A stretch of 64,000 bases of DNA from contig NC_058521.1 in the NCBI RefSeq assembly GCF_904849725.1, positions 100,798,244 to 100,862,243 on the forward strand, written 5' to 3'. The notes below the pieces were generated by a model. The model was given only the letters and a program-made list of their open reading frames with translations. It made no database searches and had not been told where the DNA came from. Shown here one piece after another: positions 21,568-33,076 of this stretch. The position numbers were made by a program, and so were the translations under genes. Positions within the stretch are counted from its first letter, which is position 1, and every line of letters starts with the position of its first letter. Origin of the DNA: Hordeum vulgare subsp. vulgare (Eukaryota; Streptophyta; Magnoliopsida; Poales; Poaceae).

Positions 21568-22831
21568 CTAGGCACTGTCTAGAGTTTTACTAGCGTAGTG
21601 AATAACATTCAACTTATTATGAATTCTTTGCCCTAGAACAGCACCAACAACATAATCACTAGCATCACACATGATTTCAAAGGGTAAGTTCCAATCAGGT
21701 GGTTGAACAATAGGTGTAGTTATCAAAGCCCTCTTAAGTATTTCGAAGGCTTCCTCACAATCATCGTCAAAGACAAAAGGAATATCCTTCTGTAAGAGAT
21801 TGGTAAGAGGCCTAGAAATCTTAGAGAAGTGTTTAATGAACCTTCTATAGAAACCAGCATGACCAAGGGAACTTCTTATACCTTTGATATCTGTGGGGTA
21901 TGGCATTTTCTCGATTGCATCAACCTTAGCCTTATCAACTTCAATACCTCTTTCGGAAATTTTATGTTCTAGGACGATGCCTTCATTAACCATAAAGTGG
22001 CACTTCTCCCAATTCAAGACAAGATTGATGTCCTTACATCTCTGTAAGACTCGATCAAGGTTGCTGACGCAATCATCAAAAGAAGACCCGTAAACGGAAA
22101 AGTCATCCATGAAAACCTCGACAATCTTTTCACAAAAGTCAGAGAATATAGCCATCATACATCTTTGAAAGGTGGCTCGTGCATTACATAAGCCAAAAGG
22201 CATACGTCTATAAGCAAAGTACCGAAAGGGCAAGTGAAATTGGTTTTCTCCTGATCAGAATGTGCAACTGGTATTTGGGAGAAACCAGAATAACCGTCTA
22301 GAAAGCAGAAGTGTGTGTGTTTAGACAGCCTTTCTAGCATTTGGTCGATAAAAGGCAAAGGGTAATGATCTTTCCTAGTGGCTTTATTCAATTTCCTAAA
22401 ATCGATCACCATCCTATAGCCAGTAATAATCCTCTGTGGGATCAATTCATCCTTATCATTAGGGACAACGGTAATGCCTCCTTCTTAGGGACGCAATGCG
22501 CCGGACTCACCCAATCGCTATGAGCAGCATGATAGATAATACCCGCTTCCAGGAGCTTTAGTATTTCTTTTCTTACTACTTCTTTCATCTTACGATTCAA
22601 TCTCCTTTGATGATCATCAACTGGTTTGAAATCAGGATCAGTTTTGATCTTATGCTGGCATAGAGTGGGACTAATGCCCTTAAGATCATCAAGAGTATAT
22701 CCAATAGTACCACAGTGCTTCCTCAGAGTTTTTAGTAACTTCTTTTCTTCATGCTCTGAGAGGCTAGCACTAATAATAACAGGATATATCTCCTTTTCAT
22801 CAAGATAAGCATACTTGAGAGTATCAGGCAA
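21568..22831 (-). pseudogene. pol: Reverse transcriptase of element C
   Basis: All RT blocks are present but spread over three frames. The first (22831-22442) holds LLEAGIIYHAAHSDWVSPAHCVPK. The second (22445-22155) holds RMVIDFRKLNKATRKDHYPL and FCFLDGYSGFSQI. The third (22233 down) holds MPFGLCNARATFQRCMMAIF and the catalytic FMDDFSVYG box, then RRFIKHFSKISRPLTNLL of the connection. Two frameshifts, near 22440 and 22230, inactivate it. Use of FMDD instead of YVDD is usual in Athila-like elements. Confidence 0.85.
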
Positions 22832-23470
22832 CTATTTAAGCTCGAACACAGGATCACCCTTTGGTGGAGGTGGATCCCCAAGTAGTTCAACAGGCATGTT
22901 ATTTTTAAGGATAGGATATTGTTCTAAGACAATTCTATCTATCTCATCCCTTTCATCCATATGCATATCATTTTCATGCTCAAGCAAGTATTGCTCTAAG
23001 GGATCAGTAGGAGACACGGAAATAGAAGCTAAGGCAATAGTTTCATCCTTACTAGGCGACTCCTTTTGATGAGGTTGTCTACCAAACTTGGAGAAATTGA
23101 ACTCATGTGACACACCTTCAAAGCCAATAGTGACAGTTTGCTTCTCACAATCAATATGAGCATTGATGGTATTGAGGAAGGCTCTTCTAAATATGATGGG
23201 ACAAAAGCTATCTTGTGTGGTAGCAAGAACGAGGAAATTAGTAGGATACTTTGTTTTACCACACAAGACTTCAACATCCCTAACAATTCCCACAGGGAAG
23301 ATAGTATCTCTATTGGCAAGCTGAATAGTGACATCAATAGGCTCTATCTCAACAGGTGCAATATAATATTTATTTCATCATATAAGGATTGAGGTATTGC
23401 ACAAACACTAGCACCCACGTCACATAAACCATGATAACAATGATCTCTTATCTTAACAGAAACCACAGGC
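22832..23470 (-). pseudogene. Protease and protease-RT linker of element C
   Basis: The protease active-site strand CDVGASVCAIPQSL (about 23404-23424) lies at the end of the Gag frame. A frameshift near 23340-23380 moves the rest (LANRDTIFPVGIVRDVEVLC, then an acidic linker with PPPPKGDPVFELK) into the frame that ends at 22832. A single stop separates it from the RT frame. The aspartate-valine-glycine-alanine form replaces the usual DSG/DTG, as in related plant elements. Confidence 0.75.
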
Positions 23471-24642
23471 ATGCCAACAACAGGCCTATGTTTGTCTCTA
23501 GCGTGAGGTTTAGCAATTCTAGCAGCATCTTCATAGAAGTGAATATCATGTCCCTCAACATCGTCAGACAGAAGATCTTTGATAATAGCAATGCTAGGTT
23601 CAACTCTAATTTGCTCACAGGGTGTAGGTGTTCTAATATAGCCTCTATGTATTACAGTTGAAGCTTTAGAATGATCCTTTATCCTAACAGGGAAAGGTGG
23701 TTTCTCAATGTAAGCACAGGGAACCACAGGATCATTATAGGCAATGACTCTCTCTTCAGCTGGATTGGGTTTAACTACATTGACTTCTAAAGGAGGATGA
23801 TATTTAAACCACTTCTCTTTGGGGAGATCAATATGAGCAGCAAAGGATTCACACAGTGAAGCTACTATCTCAAAGTCAAGTTCATACTTAGCCCTAAAGT
23901 CACAGAAAGTATTTGTCTCAACAAAGGGTTTAACACAATCAAACATGAAATTCATACCTGACTCCTTACCTTTTTCAAGCTCCCCATCTTTAGAGTTGCG
24001 TTTAATTCTCTCCATTAAATTCCATTTGAAGTCAATATCTCTCTTCATAAAACAACCGGTACAAGAAGTGTCAAGCATGGTGCGATCATCATGAGAAAGC
24101 CGAGCATAGAAGTTCTGAATGATAATTTCTTTCGAGAGCTCATGGTTGGGGCATGAATATAGCATTGATTTAAGCCTCCCCCAAGATTGAGTGATGCTTT
24201 CTCTGTCACGAGGCCAAAAATTATAAATATAATTCCGATCACGATGTACTAAATGCATAGGATAAAACTTTTGATGAAATTCCAATTTCAACCGATTGTA
24301 GTCCCATGATCCAGTATCATCACATAGCCTATACCATGTCAATGCCTTATCCTTTAAAGTTAAAGGAAATACCTTCTTCTTGACCTCATCCTCGGGCAAA
24401 CCTGCAAGCTTAAATAAACCAAAAACTTCATCAACATAGATTAGATGCAAGTCTCGATGTGATGTTCCATCTCGTGTACAATGATTAGCCAGCAGTTTCT
24501 CAAGCATACGCGAAGGAAATTCAAAGCAAATATTTTCAGTAGGTGCAGAAGGTTGAGGAGCAACTCTTTGTGCTTCCGTTCGAGGTGAAGATACCCCGAA
24601 CAAGCCCCTCAAAGGATTAGTATCCATAGTGACCAGTGACAA
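23471..24642 (-). pseudogene. gag: Gag of element C
   Basis: The frame opens with MSLVTMDTNPLRGLFGVSSP near 24642. The Gag core is clear: LFKLAGLPEDEVKKKVFPLT, LKDKALTWYRLCDDTGSWDY, FHQKFYPMHLV and ESITQSWGRLKSMLYSCPNH. The open frame continues without a stop into the protease motif, so this copy's Gag-protease is intact up to the frameshift near 23350. Gag would form the virus-like particle in the cytoplasm. No zinc knuckle was seen, which fits Athila-like Gag. Confidence 0.85.
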
Positions 24643-24705
24643 TAAATTTCAGCACACTATATGAATGTTTCGTTACCAAGTTCCACTTACCAAAGGCGCT
24701 TCATT

Positions 24706-24722
24706 CCACGACAACGGCGCCA
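24706..24722 (-). promoter_or_regulatory. Primer binding site of element C
   Basis: On the minus strand it reads TGGCGCCGTTGTCGTGG, 11 bp inside the 5' LTR. It is the tRNA-Asp-type site with two changes. Confidence 0.75.
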
Positions 24723-24733
24723 GAAAAGAGTCT

Positions 24734-26257
24734 TGATGACCCACAAGTATAGGGGATCAATCGTAGTCCTTTCTATAAGTAAGAGTGTCAAACCCAACGA
24801 GGAGCAGAAGGATCTGACAAGTGGTTTTCAACAAGGTTAAATCTGCATGCACTGAAATTGTCGGTAACAAGTGATTGTGTGGTGAGATGATTCGTAGCAA
24901 GCAACAAGTAAAAAAAGTAGCAACGGTGCAGCAAAGTGGCCCAATCCCTTTTGTAGCAAGGGACAAGCCTGGACAAAGTCTTATAGGAGGGAAAACGCTC
25001 CCGAGGACACACGGGAATTTCTATCATGCTAGTTTTCATCATGTTCATATGATTCGCGTTCGTTACTTTGATAGTTTGATATGTGGGTGGACCGGCGCTT
25101 GGGTACTGCCCTTACTTCGACAAGCATTCCACTTATGATTAACCCTTCTCGCAAGCATCCGCAACTACAAATGAAGAATTAAGACAAAGTCTAACCATAG
25201 CATTAAACTAGTGGATCAAAATCCGCCCCTTACAAAGTAACACATAAACTAGGGTTTAAGCTTATGTCACTCTAGCAACCCATCATCTACTTACTACTTC
25301 CCAATTCCTTCCTCTAGGCCTAAATAATGGTGAAGTGTTATGTAGTCGATGTTCACATAACACCACTAGAGGAAAAACAACATACAACATATCAAATTAC
25401 CGAACGAATACCAAATTCACATGACTACTATTAGCATGACTTAGCCCATGTCCTCAGGAACAAAAGTAACTACTCAAAAGCATAATCATATTCATGACCA
25501 GAGAGGTAATGAGTAGCATCAAGGATCTGAACATAAACTCTTCCACCAAATAATCCAACTAGCATCAACTACAAAGAGTAATCAACACTACTAGCAACCT
25601 TACAAGTACCAATCGGAGTCGCGAGACGGAGATTGGTTACAAGTGATGAACTAGGGTTTGGAGATGAGATGGTGCTGATGAAGATGTTGATGGTGACGAG
25701 TCCACTCCGATGAGAGGAGTGTTGATGATGATGATGGCGACGATTTCCCCCTCTGGGAGGGAAGTTTCCCCGACAGGATCGTCCTGCCGAAGCTCTAGAT
25801 TGGTTCTGCTCAAGTTCCGCCTCGTGGCGGCGGCGACACCATGAAAAATCTCCTCCCTGGGTTTTTCCTGGATGAAACCCTTCATATAGCAAAAGAGGGG
25901 GGCAAGTGGGCCAGCAGGTTGCCCACAAGCCTTCATGGCGCGGCCTGGGGGGATGGTCGCGCCGTGCAGGCTTGTGGCCACCCCCTGGCGCCCCTCTGGC
26001 GCTTCTTCGGCCCAGTATTTTTGATAAATCTGAAAAAAATCCTCGTTGATTTTTACAGCGTTTTATAGTTGCGCAGAATAGGTATCTCAAACTTGCTCCA
26101 CTTTCAAGCCAGAATTCCAGTTGCCAGCATTCTCCCTCTTCATGTAAACCTTGCAAAATAAGACAGAAAAGGCATAAGAATTGTACCGTGAAGTGAAATA
26201 ACAGCCCAAGAAGCGATAAATATCAACATGAAAACATGATGCAAAATGGACGTATCA
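24734..26257 (-). repeat. 5' LTR of element C
   Basis: It is the right copy, from TGATGACCC to GGACGTATCA, matching 16098-17620 over its whole length. It keeps the CCACAAGCC inverted repeat near 25922-25977 and the TATA-like site near 25877-25889. ORFs within it are incidental. Confidence 0.9.
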
Positions 26258-28953
26258 TCTGTCAAGTTGTTCTATTTCAGACTTACTGGGAGAAGCAAAC
26301 TCCTTTACCTCATCCATTTCTTGGATTGGGTCAAAGTAGTTGTATTCCGCAGATCAAAATGCCAATCCAGCTTTTGTTCTGTTCTACCTTGGAGTATTAC
26401 CCTCTTTTGTCAAGAATGTCGTGAGAATTGCACCATATCTTATGAGCTCTTGATGTAGTAATACTTCTCGACATCATTATTCATCCCTCGGTTTCCGTGT
26501 TAGTTGTAACCGGAATATCGACAAGTGAACCATGATGTGTGAAATCAATACTCCTAGCAATGCTATTGGTTGGTAGTTAATGGACAATAAATTTGACTCT
26601 TATCATGATGGTGATTGAATCGTCATCCTAAGATTGATCTGCTACCTAGTCCATGTTTCATGGTGCACATTTTGATCAATGGGTTTGGATTGTGTCAATT
26701 TTTCGCTCCTTGATCATATCATCTTGCCCTGAAAAGCGAGATTGTTTCCGAGCTTAATAACATATCGGTGGTTCGTGATTTTCCGAATATCTTCTTGGAA
26801 GTATTACCAGGTTGTTCCTTGACTGTTATGTTGAGCTCGTGATTAAGTTGGTTCCCCTATAAGCCACCTTTCTCCAAGAATCCCTGTTGGATACCCCTGA
26901 AACTAGTTGGTTAAGCTAAACAACAACTTGGAGATTTGGAAGATAAAAGCTTCGCCTAAACTTAGTTCATTTTAAAGGGATATCTTTCCTGTTGTGTGAG
27001 TCTTGAAGAAAGATGATGTTGTCATCGGTTGATTAGTGTGATCAATTGTTGCATATATTATCTTGTCCAATTTTGATTTGAGTATGGGCTATTGTCAAAT
27101 CAAACTCAGAACCAAAGATTTTCGTAACGGTGTCTTACTTGTGGATTTACTTGGGCATACACCATTATATTCTTTGACCTGACCAATTCTATTATCTTGC
27201 TCACATAGTTGTGGAAATCCATTTATATGGATAGCTCGATGAATTGTTGTTGAGTCCATTGGGAACATTTTCATTTGCTCCATGATTTATGTTGGACATT
27301 AAGCTAGTGTTGGAAACTTTGTAGACATTGTTTTCATGTATATTCATGAATAATATGTTAGGTGTAAGAAGTGAATTCCTCTCCATTCATGTGTAATTGG
27401 TGCAAGTTGCCGCCGTGAATTCGAGAAAAGTTAATTTGTTTTCTTCGGAATCATCCCAAGTTAGTCATGCACGTGTGAAGTATTCTATGGTTTGATAGAC
27501 TGATCATCTCCACTCCATATGTAATTCTTAGCACCCCAAGTAACTGATTGGTTTGTTCAAGGAAAAGTAGTTAAGTGTTATTCCTGAAGGTACGAGATGG
27601 ACTTGCACATGGCTTCGTTATCCACAATGATGATTCCCACCCAGAACTCGGTAGTGTTTTGTTGTAAGATTTATATGTGTTCACATTTGTCTTGGACACT
27701 GTGTTGACGTGGGTCTTGTAATCTAGCTCATGTTTCGGAGTTGTCTTCTGTAGTTTATCCCCTGAGAATCTTGCAATGTTATCTCGTTGATTTGTGTTGC
27801 AAACTTTCTTTTCAGACATGCTGAGTCTGAAACATCATGTCACCAACCTGAGCTGAATCTCAGGCAGTTATAATGGTTGGAACTTTTCCCAAGAATTATA
27901 ATATTGGTCTCTCTGTAACCCGATAAGGTGATGCCGTGGCTAACATACCTAGCCGGAAGACTTAATATTATAATATCCTGCATCAACAACCTTAGCCATC
28001 TCCCTGTGAGGACTTGGTATGACTTATTTTGGAAGTTGTTCCTCATGGACCCCTTCGTGCCCTGAAGTCCGACCTCTACTTGATTTTCTAGATACCAAGA
28101 AGTTAAGTTATCTATTACATCAAGGAGAACATTAGAAGCAGAGTGCTAAATGTCTCTCGGTCGATTATCCAGGTTTTGTTTCCTCGGCATCGCTAAGGAG
28201 AAATCGGAGAAAGTGTTGTCTTCCTTTGCAAAAGCATTCTCTACCATTATTCATCATGGTAGTATGATTTGTCACCAAGATCTTGGCACGAATGTTGGTA
28301 AAACTTTGAAGAACGTGGAATTTCTCAAGTTCTTGAGAGCACGGTCAGACACTGGGTTATATCCTCGATATCAATTGGAATGTGTCTTCCGTTTGCCGAG
28401 TTGCTCTAAAACTCTAGTTTCCTTCCAAACTGACTATGCCATTCTTCCGAACTCCTTGAAACGATCATTTGTGAATTGCCTTACCCTGGTATGAAGAGTA
28501 TCAATGATCTTTGGATCAAAAGTAATTCTTTCGGCCACTTAAGGGAATAACTCTACGAGTCACCCTCCTAAGGTGCCCCGTCATGGTATGGAGGGCAACT
28601 TAATCCTTGCTACTTTCAAACCTCATCCCCATCTATTTTAAGCATGGAATTGTTGCCTACCAATTGAACCTCTAACATATGCCACATTTCCTTATTCCTG
28701 TTATGAGTTTTGTGTCTCATCTCAAGGGACGTTCCTACGTCTCATTCTATGAGTTGATCATGAGTTGCTCGATCTTCGAGGAGATCGAATCGGGTAGAGT
28801 CTTCTTGTTCTTTTGTCGTCGTGTTAGATGAAGATCTTGAAGACAAAGATGTCAAGACCAGCATGATGCAATGAATAAACATGTCCGAGAATAGCAATTG
28901 GATCATGAAGATTGTGATAGCTAGTGTCCCCTAATTACTTCTACCCTACGCTT
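26258..28953 (+). other. LARD internal region, right part
   Basis: This continues 15087-16097 after removal of element C. It has no long ORF and no motif that I can assign, apart from the 3' terminal remnant listed separately. The ORF at 28150-28494 (114 codons) is the longest reading and shows no recognisable domain. Confidence 0.6.
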
Positions 28954-28991
28954 GAATCTCAAGACGAGATTCTTGTTTAGTGGGTGTGAGT
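28954..28991 (+). other. Tekay-type pol end and polypurine tract of the LARD
   Basis: GAATCTCAAGACGAGATTCT followed by AGTGGGTGTGAG, immediately before the 3' LTR, is a decayed form of the ESRDEIL-coding end plus polypurine tract that closes Tekay (Del) chromovirus interiors. Confidence 0.65.
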
Positions 28992-31900
28992 TGTCACAGC
29001 CCTAGATTTAGATTTATTTGACATTGCATTCATGCATGCATTTAAATCCTTTTGAAATTGAAATGAGGAATGATGAAGCCTCATAAGGGAATTTCTGTCA
29101 AATAGGGAATATAAACAATTGTCTCAAAGAGTTCCAAGAAAATGTTCCTGTTGTTTTAAGATAATATTGGCATGAGGTAAAATTCAAATCAGTAATTTTG
29201 GAATCACAAAAACATTTTATCTTGGGCTTTTGAGTTAATCTAACAACTATTTTCAGTGTATTTATATCTATTATATATAAAATATAAGTCCATTAACTCT
29301 GAAGGTTTTTTAGTGCCTTGAATAAATTCCTTGGACCCACCAGCAAATTGTCAGAATTTTGTAAAATGGTTTGGTGTATTTTTTAAAATCCAAAAGAAAT
29401 GACAGAAAAATAGAAAGCATAAAAAACTTACCTGGTTTTACTGGCCGAGGAGGGAAGCCAGCCCAGCCCACCAGGGCAGGGGGTCTTCTTCCTCCTCGTG
29501 CCAGGAGGACAGGCAGTTGCGTGGCGCGCACGGCCATGTCGCCGACCACCTCCACCCTGCCTGCCTGGCCTCCCCGCCGCTCTAGTGAGTGGGATAGGCT
29601 CGGGAGAGCCATCCCCATCGAACTCACCCTCTCATTCTCTCTTCCTCGCCCTCTCGCCCTTTCCCCGCCATGACCGCACGCAGCCGTCGCCGCCGTCTGT
29701 CACCACCGCAGCCTCCGACCGCCCCTCGCCTCTCTTTCGCGCCCAACAGAACGACCTCATCGCCCGAACCTTTCTCATCGATGGAATCGAGCCCGGAGGC
29801 CCCCTTTCGTCGCCATCGCTGATGTCTTCCTCATCTCCGGCCATCGGCCCCCTTCCATCGATTCACCCCCTCCAGCGCATCCCCAAGCCTGCTGTCAGCA
29901 CCAATCGAACCCTTGTGAGGCGCCAGATTCGTTCACCCTCTCCTCGTTGACCTCCCCTCCTCCAACCTCGCTAGCCGCCGGAGCCCGAGCTCCTTCCCCG
30001 CTGGCAATGGCCGCCATAGCCAGAGACCCTTCCCTGCTCATCTGAGCACACGGGAGTGCTCCTGGGGGCCTGAGGTGCTGCCCCGGCCCCCATCTCTTCC
30101 TCCTACGCCTCCTTGCGACGTGCCCGAGCTGGCCGAGCTCCGGCCGCCGCCTCCGTCGTTGCTGCCGCCAGATCCGGCCACCCCAGCGCCCAGACCGGTC
30201 AGAACGGATGCGGGCGAGTTCCAGCTCAATATAGGTGGCCTCAGCCGCTCGAATGGTCGTCGGAGGGTGATTTTCGATCAGCTCCGCCGCCTCGGACCTC
30301 GCCGGCGTCAAGGCACCGGTGGTTTCGACCCCTTTTGACCCCCCCCCCCCCCGAGTCACAGACATGTGGGACCAGCCCCCAGCTAAACTAACTAACTAAT
30401 TAAATATTTTAATTAATTTAGTTAACTCTAACAAACACTCAGAGTGGGCCCCGACGGCTCTAAATTAAGAATTAAGGTTAGAATAACCTTGTTAATTAAC
30501 CTGTGACACTAACGTGTGGACCCCACACGTCAGGTTTGACTTTGACCACATTAGTTGACCTGCTGATGCAATGATGACCTAATGCTGACGCAATAAATGA
30601 ATATTTGGTATAAAAGTAATTCTAGAAATAGCTCAAAACTTCAAAAATTCATAGAAAATAAAATATAAGTCAGATGAAAATAATGTATATATGAAAAATG
30701 ATCAGAAAAATGCAAGGAATCTGATTACGCCATGTTCATGCATGTTAGAGCAAGTTAAAATCACCAAGTAGGTAAAATGATTAGGGTAAATTTAATAAAT
30801 AGTTTGGAGTTGGAATTTGATGCCTATTCGAATTCCACTTCAATTAATATGACCAAACATTGACGTAGGTAACTCATTACCTTAACATGCCATATCATAC
30901 ATCATGTTTGGTGCATTGCATTGAATGTGTTCTTTTGTATTTGCCAGTGTTGTTCCCCCTCGGTAGATGATGGTTCCAGTGATGTGATCGTTGACATTGA
31001 TGAAGACTCATTGCTATCTTCAGAATTGTCAGGCAAGCAACCCCACCTTGAGCATTCTGATTCAATCCTACTCTCTCGCTCCTGCTCTTTTTTATTGCAT
31101 TAGGACAAACACGATTCAATTGTTACATGTTCTCGGTAGTTGAACCCATTCCTCTGCATGACCTGTTTTTGCCATAGTAAATAGTTGAAACCACTTAGCA
31201 TAAGTAGCAACTGCTTGAGCCTTGTTGTGCTTACTCATCCATGCTTGCTTACTGTGCCTGCTATGGTTAGAGTCGTGTCGGGTGTGATCCTTCCGGACGA
31301 TGAATCAGAATGGTTGTGTTCATGTTCTAGAGTGTCAGAGTAAAGGTATGAATCCGATTTGGTAAAGGTAGCGATGAGAGGCCATGTAGGAGTACATGGT
31401 GAGTTGTCTCATTGGGACCATCCTTAAGAACTGAGTTTTGTGTATGTTATCCAAGACAAGATACTACCATGCATTGGGCCCTGAAATATGACCCCGCTCG
31501 GCTTATTAATCACCTAGATCTCTGTCCAGGAGTTGCAATTAGTTTGTTGTGTTTGTAGGAAAAGTGTTGGCGGCCGTGTTTACCTCTACCCGATGGGGTA
31601 GGCTTCACTTCGGTAGATACACAGTGGCACGGTGTACCAAGTGTCACCCGGATGGTGGGCTTGGGAACCCGGTGCACATCGTTTGGAGCCGTAGAGGAAA
31701 CCTCGGCCGGACTTCGTTGCGGTTGAGTCTCAAATAGGCGATAAACATGGACTAGGGTCTTGTGTGGTTAACGTTCGTGGCCGTCACCCACGCGAGTGCT
31801 TCCGCTTGAAGGTTGCCGAGATGCATGACGTGCATATGGTGCTAAGTGGTGAGAGCATGTGTGAAGAAGTATACCCCTGCAGGATGATTTAATTTGTTCG

Positions 31901-33076
31901 AATAGCCGTGTCCTCGGATATGGACTACTTGGAAACATTATGTGGTACATAGATAACTTGAAATGGATACTCTAAAATATGCAAGATATGTGTGAGTGCT
32001 ATGGATGGCCTTCTCGTAGGGAGACGAGAGTGGATCCTTAGTGGTGTATTGAATTGGTGAATATGTGGACACGTGTGCGCTATCCCACCTCAAAGAAAGA
32101 ACTTGTAGTCGTGGTAGAGGTTATCCAAGAGTCAAAGCTGGCTTGCTGCAGTCAAACCGCACAATCCCTTCATTGATACTAATGCATATGTAGATAGTTC
32201 TGATGTAAGTCTTGATGAGTACCTTTGTACTCACGGTTGCTTTATTTATGTTTTTGCACAGAAGTCCTTAGTCTCATTAAAGGTTCCTACGCGATGTGTT
32301 CGATGTTGACCGGAATAGATTGGGGATCCCACACAGAGGGATCGCTCCTTTGGTAGGGTCGTGGTAGCATTTTAGGCTCCTCCAGCCATTTTTAGTAGAT
32401 ATCTGTACCGAGACATGTTTTGCTTCCGCTTGATGTTCGTATGACTTGAGTGTTGGGTCACGAGACCCCTGTTTGTAATATCATACTATGTTGATTCTTA
32501 TGAGTCTTTAGTAAAAGCTTGAGTCATAGAGTGATGTTGTGATGCCATGTTGTATCTACACATATCGTGCATATTGTGTGTATGTTATGAAATGCATTAT
32601 ATGTCTGGGATTTGACACCTAGTTGTGTGCCTTTAGTAGTACTCTTTACAGCGAAATGCCTCTTTGTGCTTCCACCGAGCTTTGGTAGCTTGCTACTGCT
32701 CGGGACACATTTATTGACCGACATGTATCCTTCTTTGCTGTTCTGTCTATCCCTTCGGGGAAATGGCACGCGGTGTAATGGAGTCCTTGTAGCTTGCTAC
32801 GACTCGTCTACACACGTTGATGACCGACACCTGCTTTGCTGGGTTATGTATGCATGTCCCTGTACGGATGTACCACTTACGTTTATAACTAGTCATGTCG
32901 ACCCTTGTTCTTTGTCGTTTGAATGCTAGCGACACATTCATATACGTGAGCCAAAAGATGCAAACGGTCCCGGCCAAGGTAACGTGGCAGCCGTGGAGTT
33001 TACCGTGCGTGAGGCCGCAAAGTGATGTGATTTGTTATAGGCTGGGTTCTTATGACTTAGAATCGGGGTCCCGACA
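28992..33076 (+). repeat. 3' LTR of the LARD (4085 bp)
   Basis: It matches the 5' LTR in full, with substitutions and indels. One extra segment of about 20 bp near 32312-32335 is absent from the 5' LTR. The GC-rich island is at about 29440-30345. The right flank CATGT (33077-33081) is the second copy of the target duplication. Confidence 0.9.
30339..30352 (+). repeat. Poly-C run of 14 bases in the LARD 3' LTR
   Basis: The corresponding place in the 5' LTR (near 12362) has only five C residues. This is an expanded homopolymer at the edge of the GC-rich island. Confidence 0.8.

Larger units (their letters stand above)
16098..26257 (-). mobile_element. Full-length autonomous-type Fatima-like Gypsy element (element C)
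   Basis: The LTRs at 16098-17620 and 24734-26257 are nearly equal in length (1523 and 1524 bp). Read on the minus strand they start TGATACGTCCATTTTGCATC and end GTGGGTCATCA, a pair I associate with the Triticeae family Fatima. Inside, in minus-strand order, lie the PBS, Gag, protease, RT, RNase H, integrase, an LTR-like segment, a third ORF, a non-coding region and the polypurine tract. The flanks TGTGT and TCTGT agree at four of five bases as a target duplication. Every coding domain is present but broken. Confidence 0.9.
11000..33076 (+). mobile_element. LARD, large non-autonomous retrotransposon derivative (element D, Sukkula-type)
   Basis: Two LTRs of 4071 and 4085 bp (11000-15070, 28992-33076) flank only about 3.8 kb of internal DNA once element C is removed. 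The target site duplication CATGT is perfect (10995-10999 and 33077-33081). No long ORF is found inside. The PBS is a tRNA-Met type. The 3' internal end carries the short coding remnant typical of Tekay chromovirus polyproteins. Very long LTRs with a short non-coding interior match the barley LARD Sukkula in design; the family name is tentative. It inserted into the antisense ORF of element A. Confidence 0.85.

Noticed and set aside
28150..28494. 114-codon ORF in the LARD interior as a possible gag remnant
   Set aside because: No Gag, protease or Pol motif can be recognised and neighbouring frames are closed.
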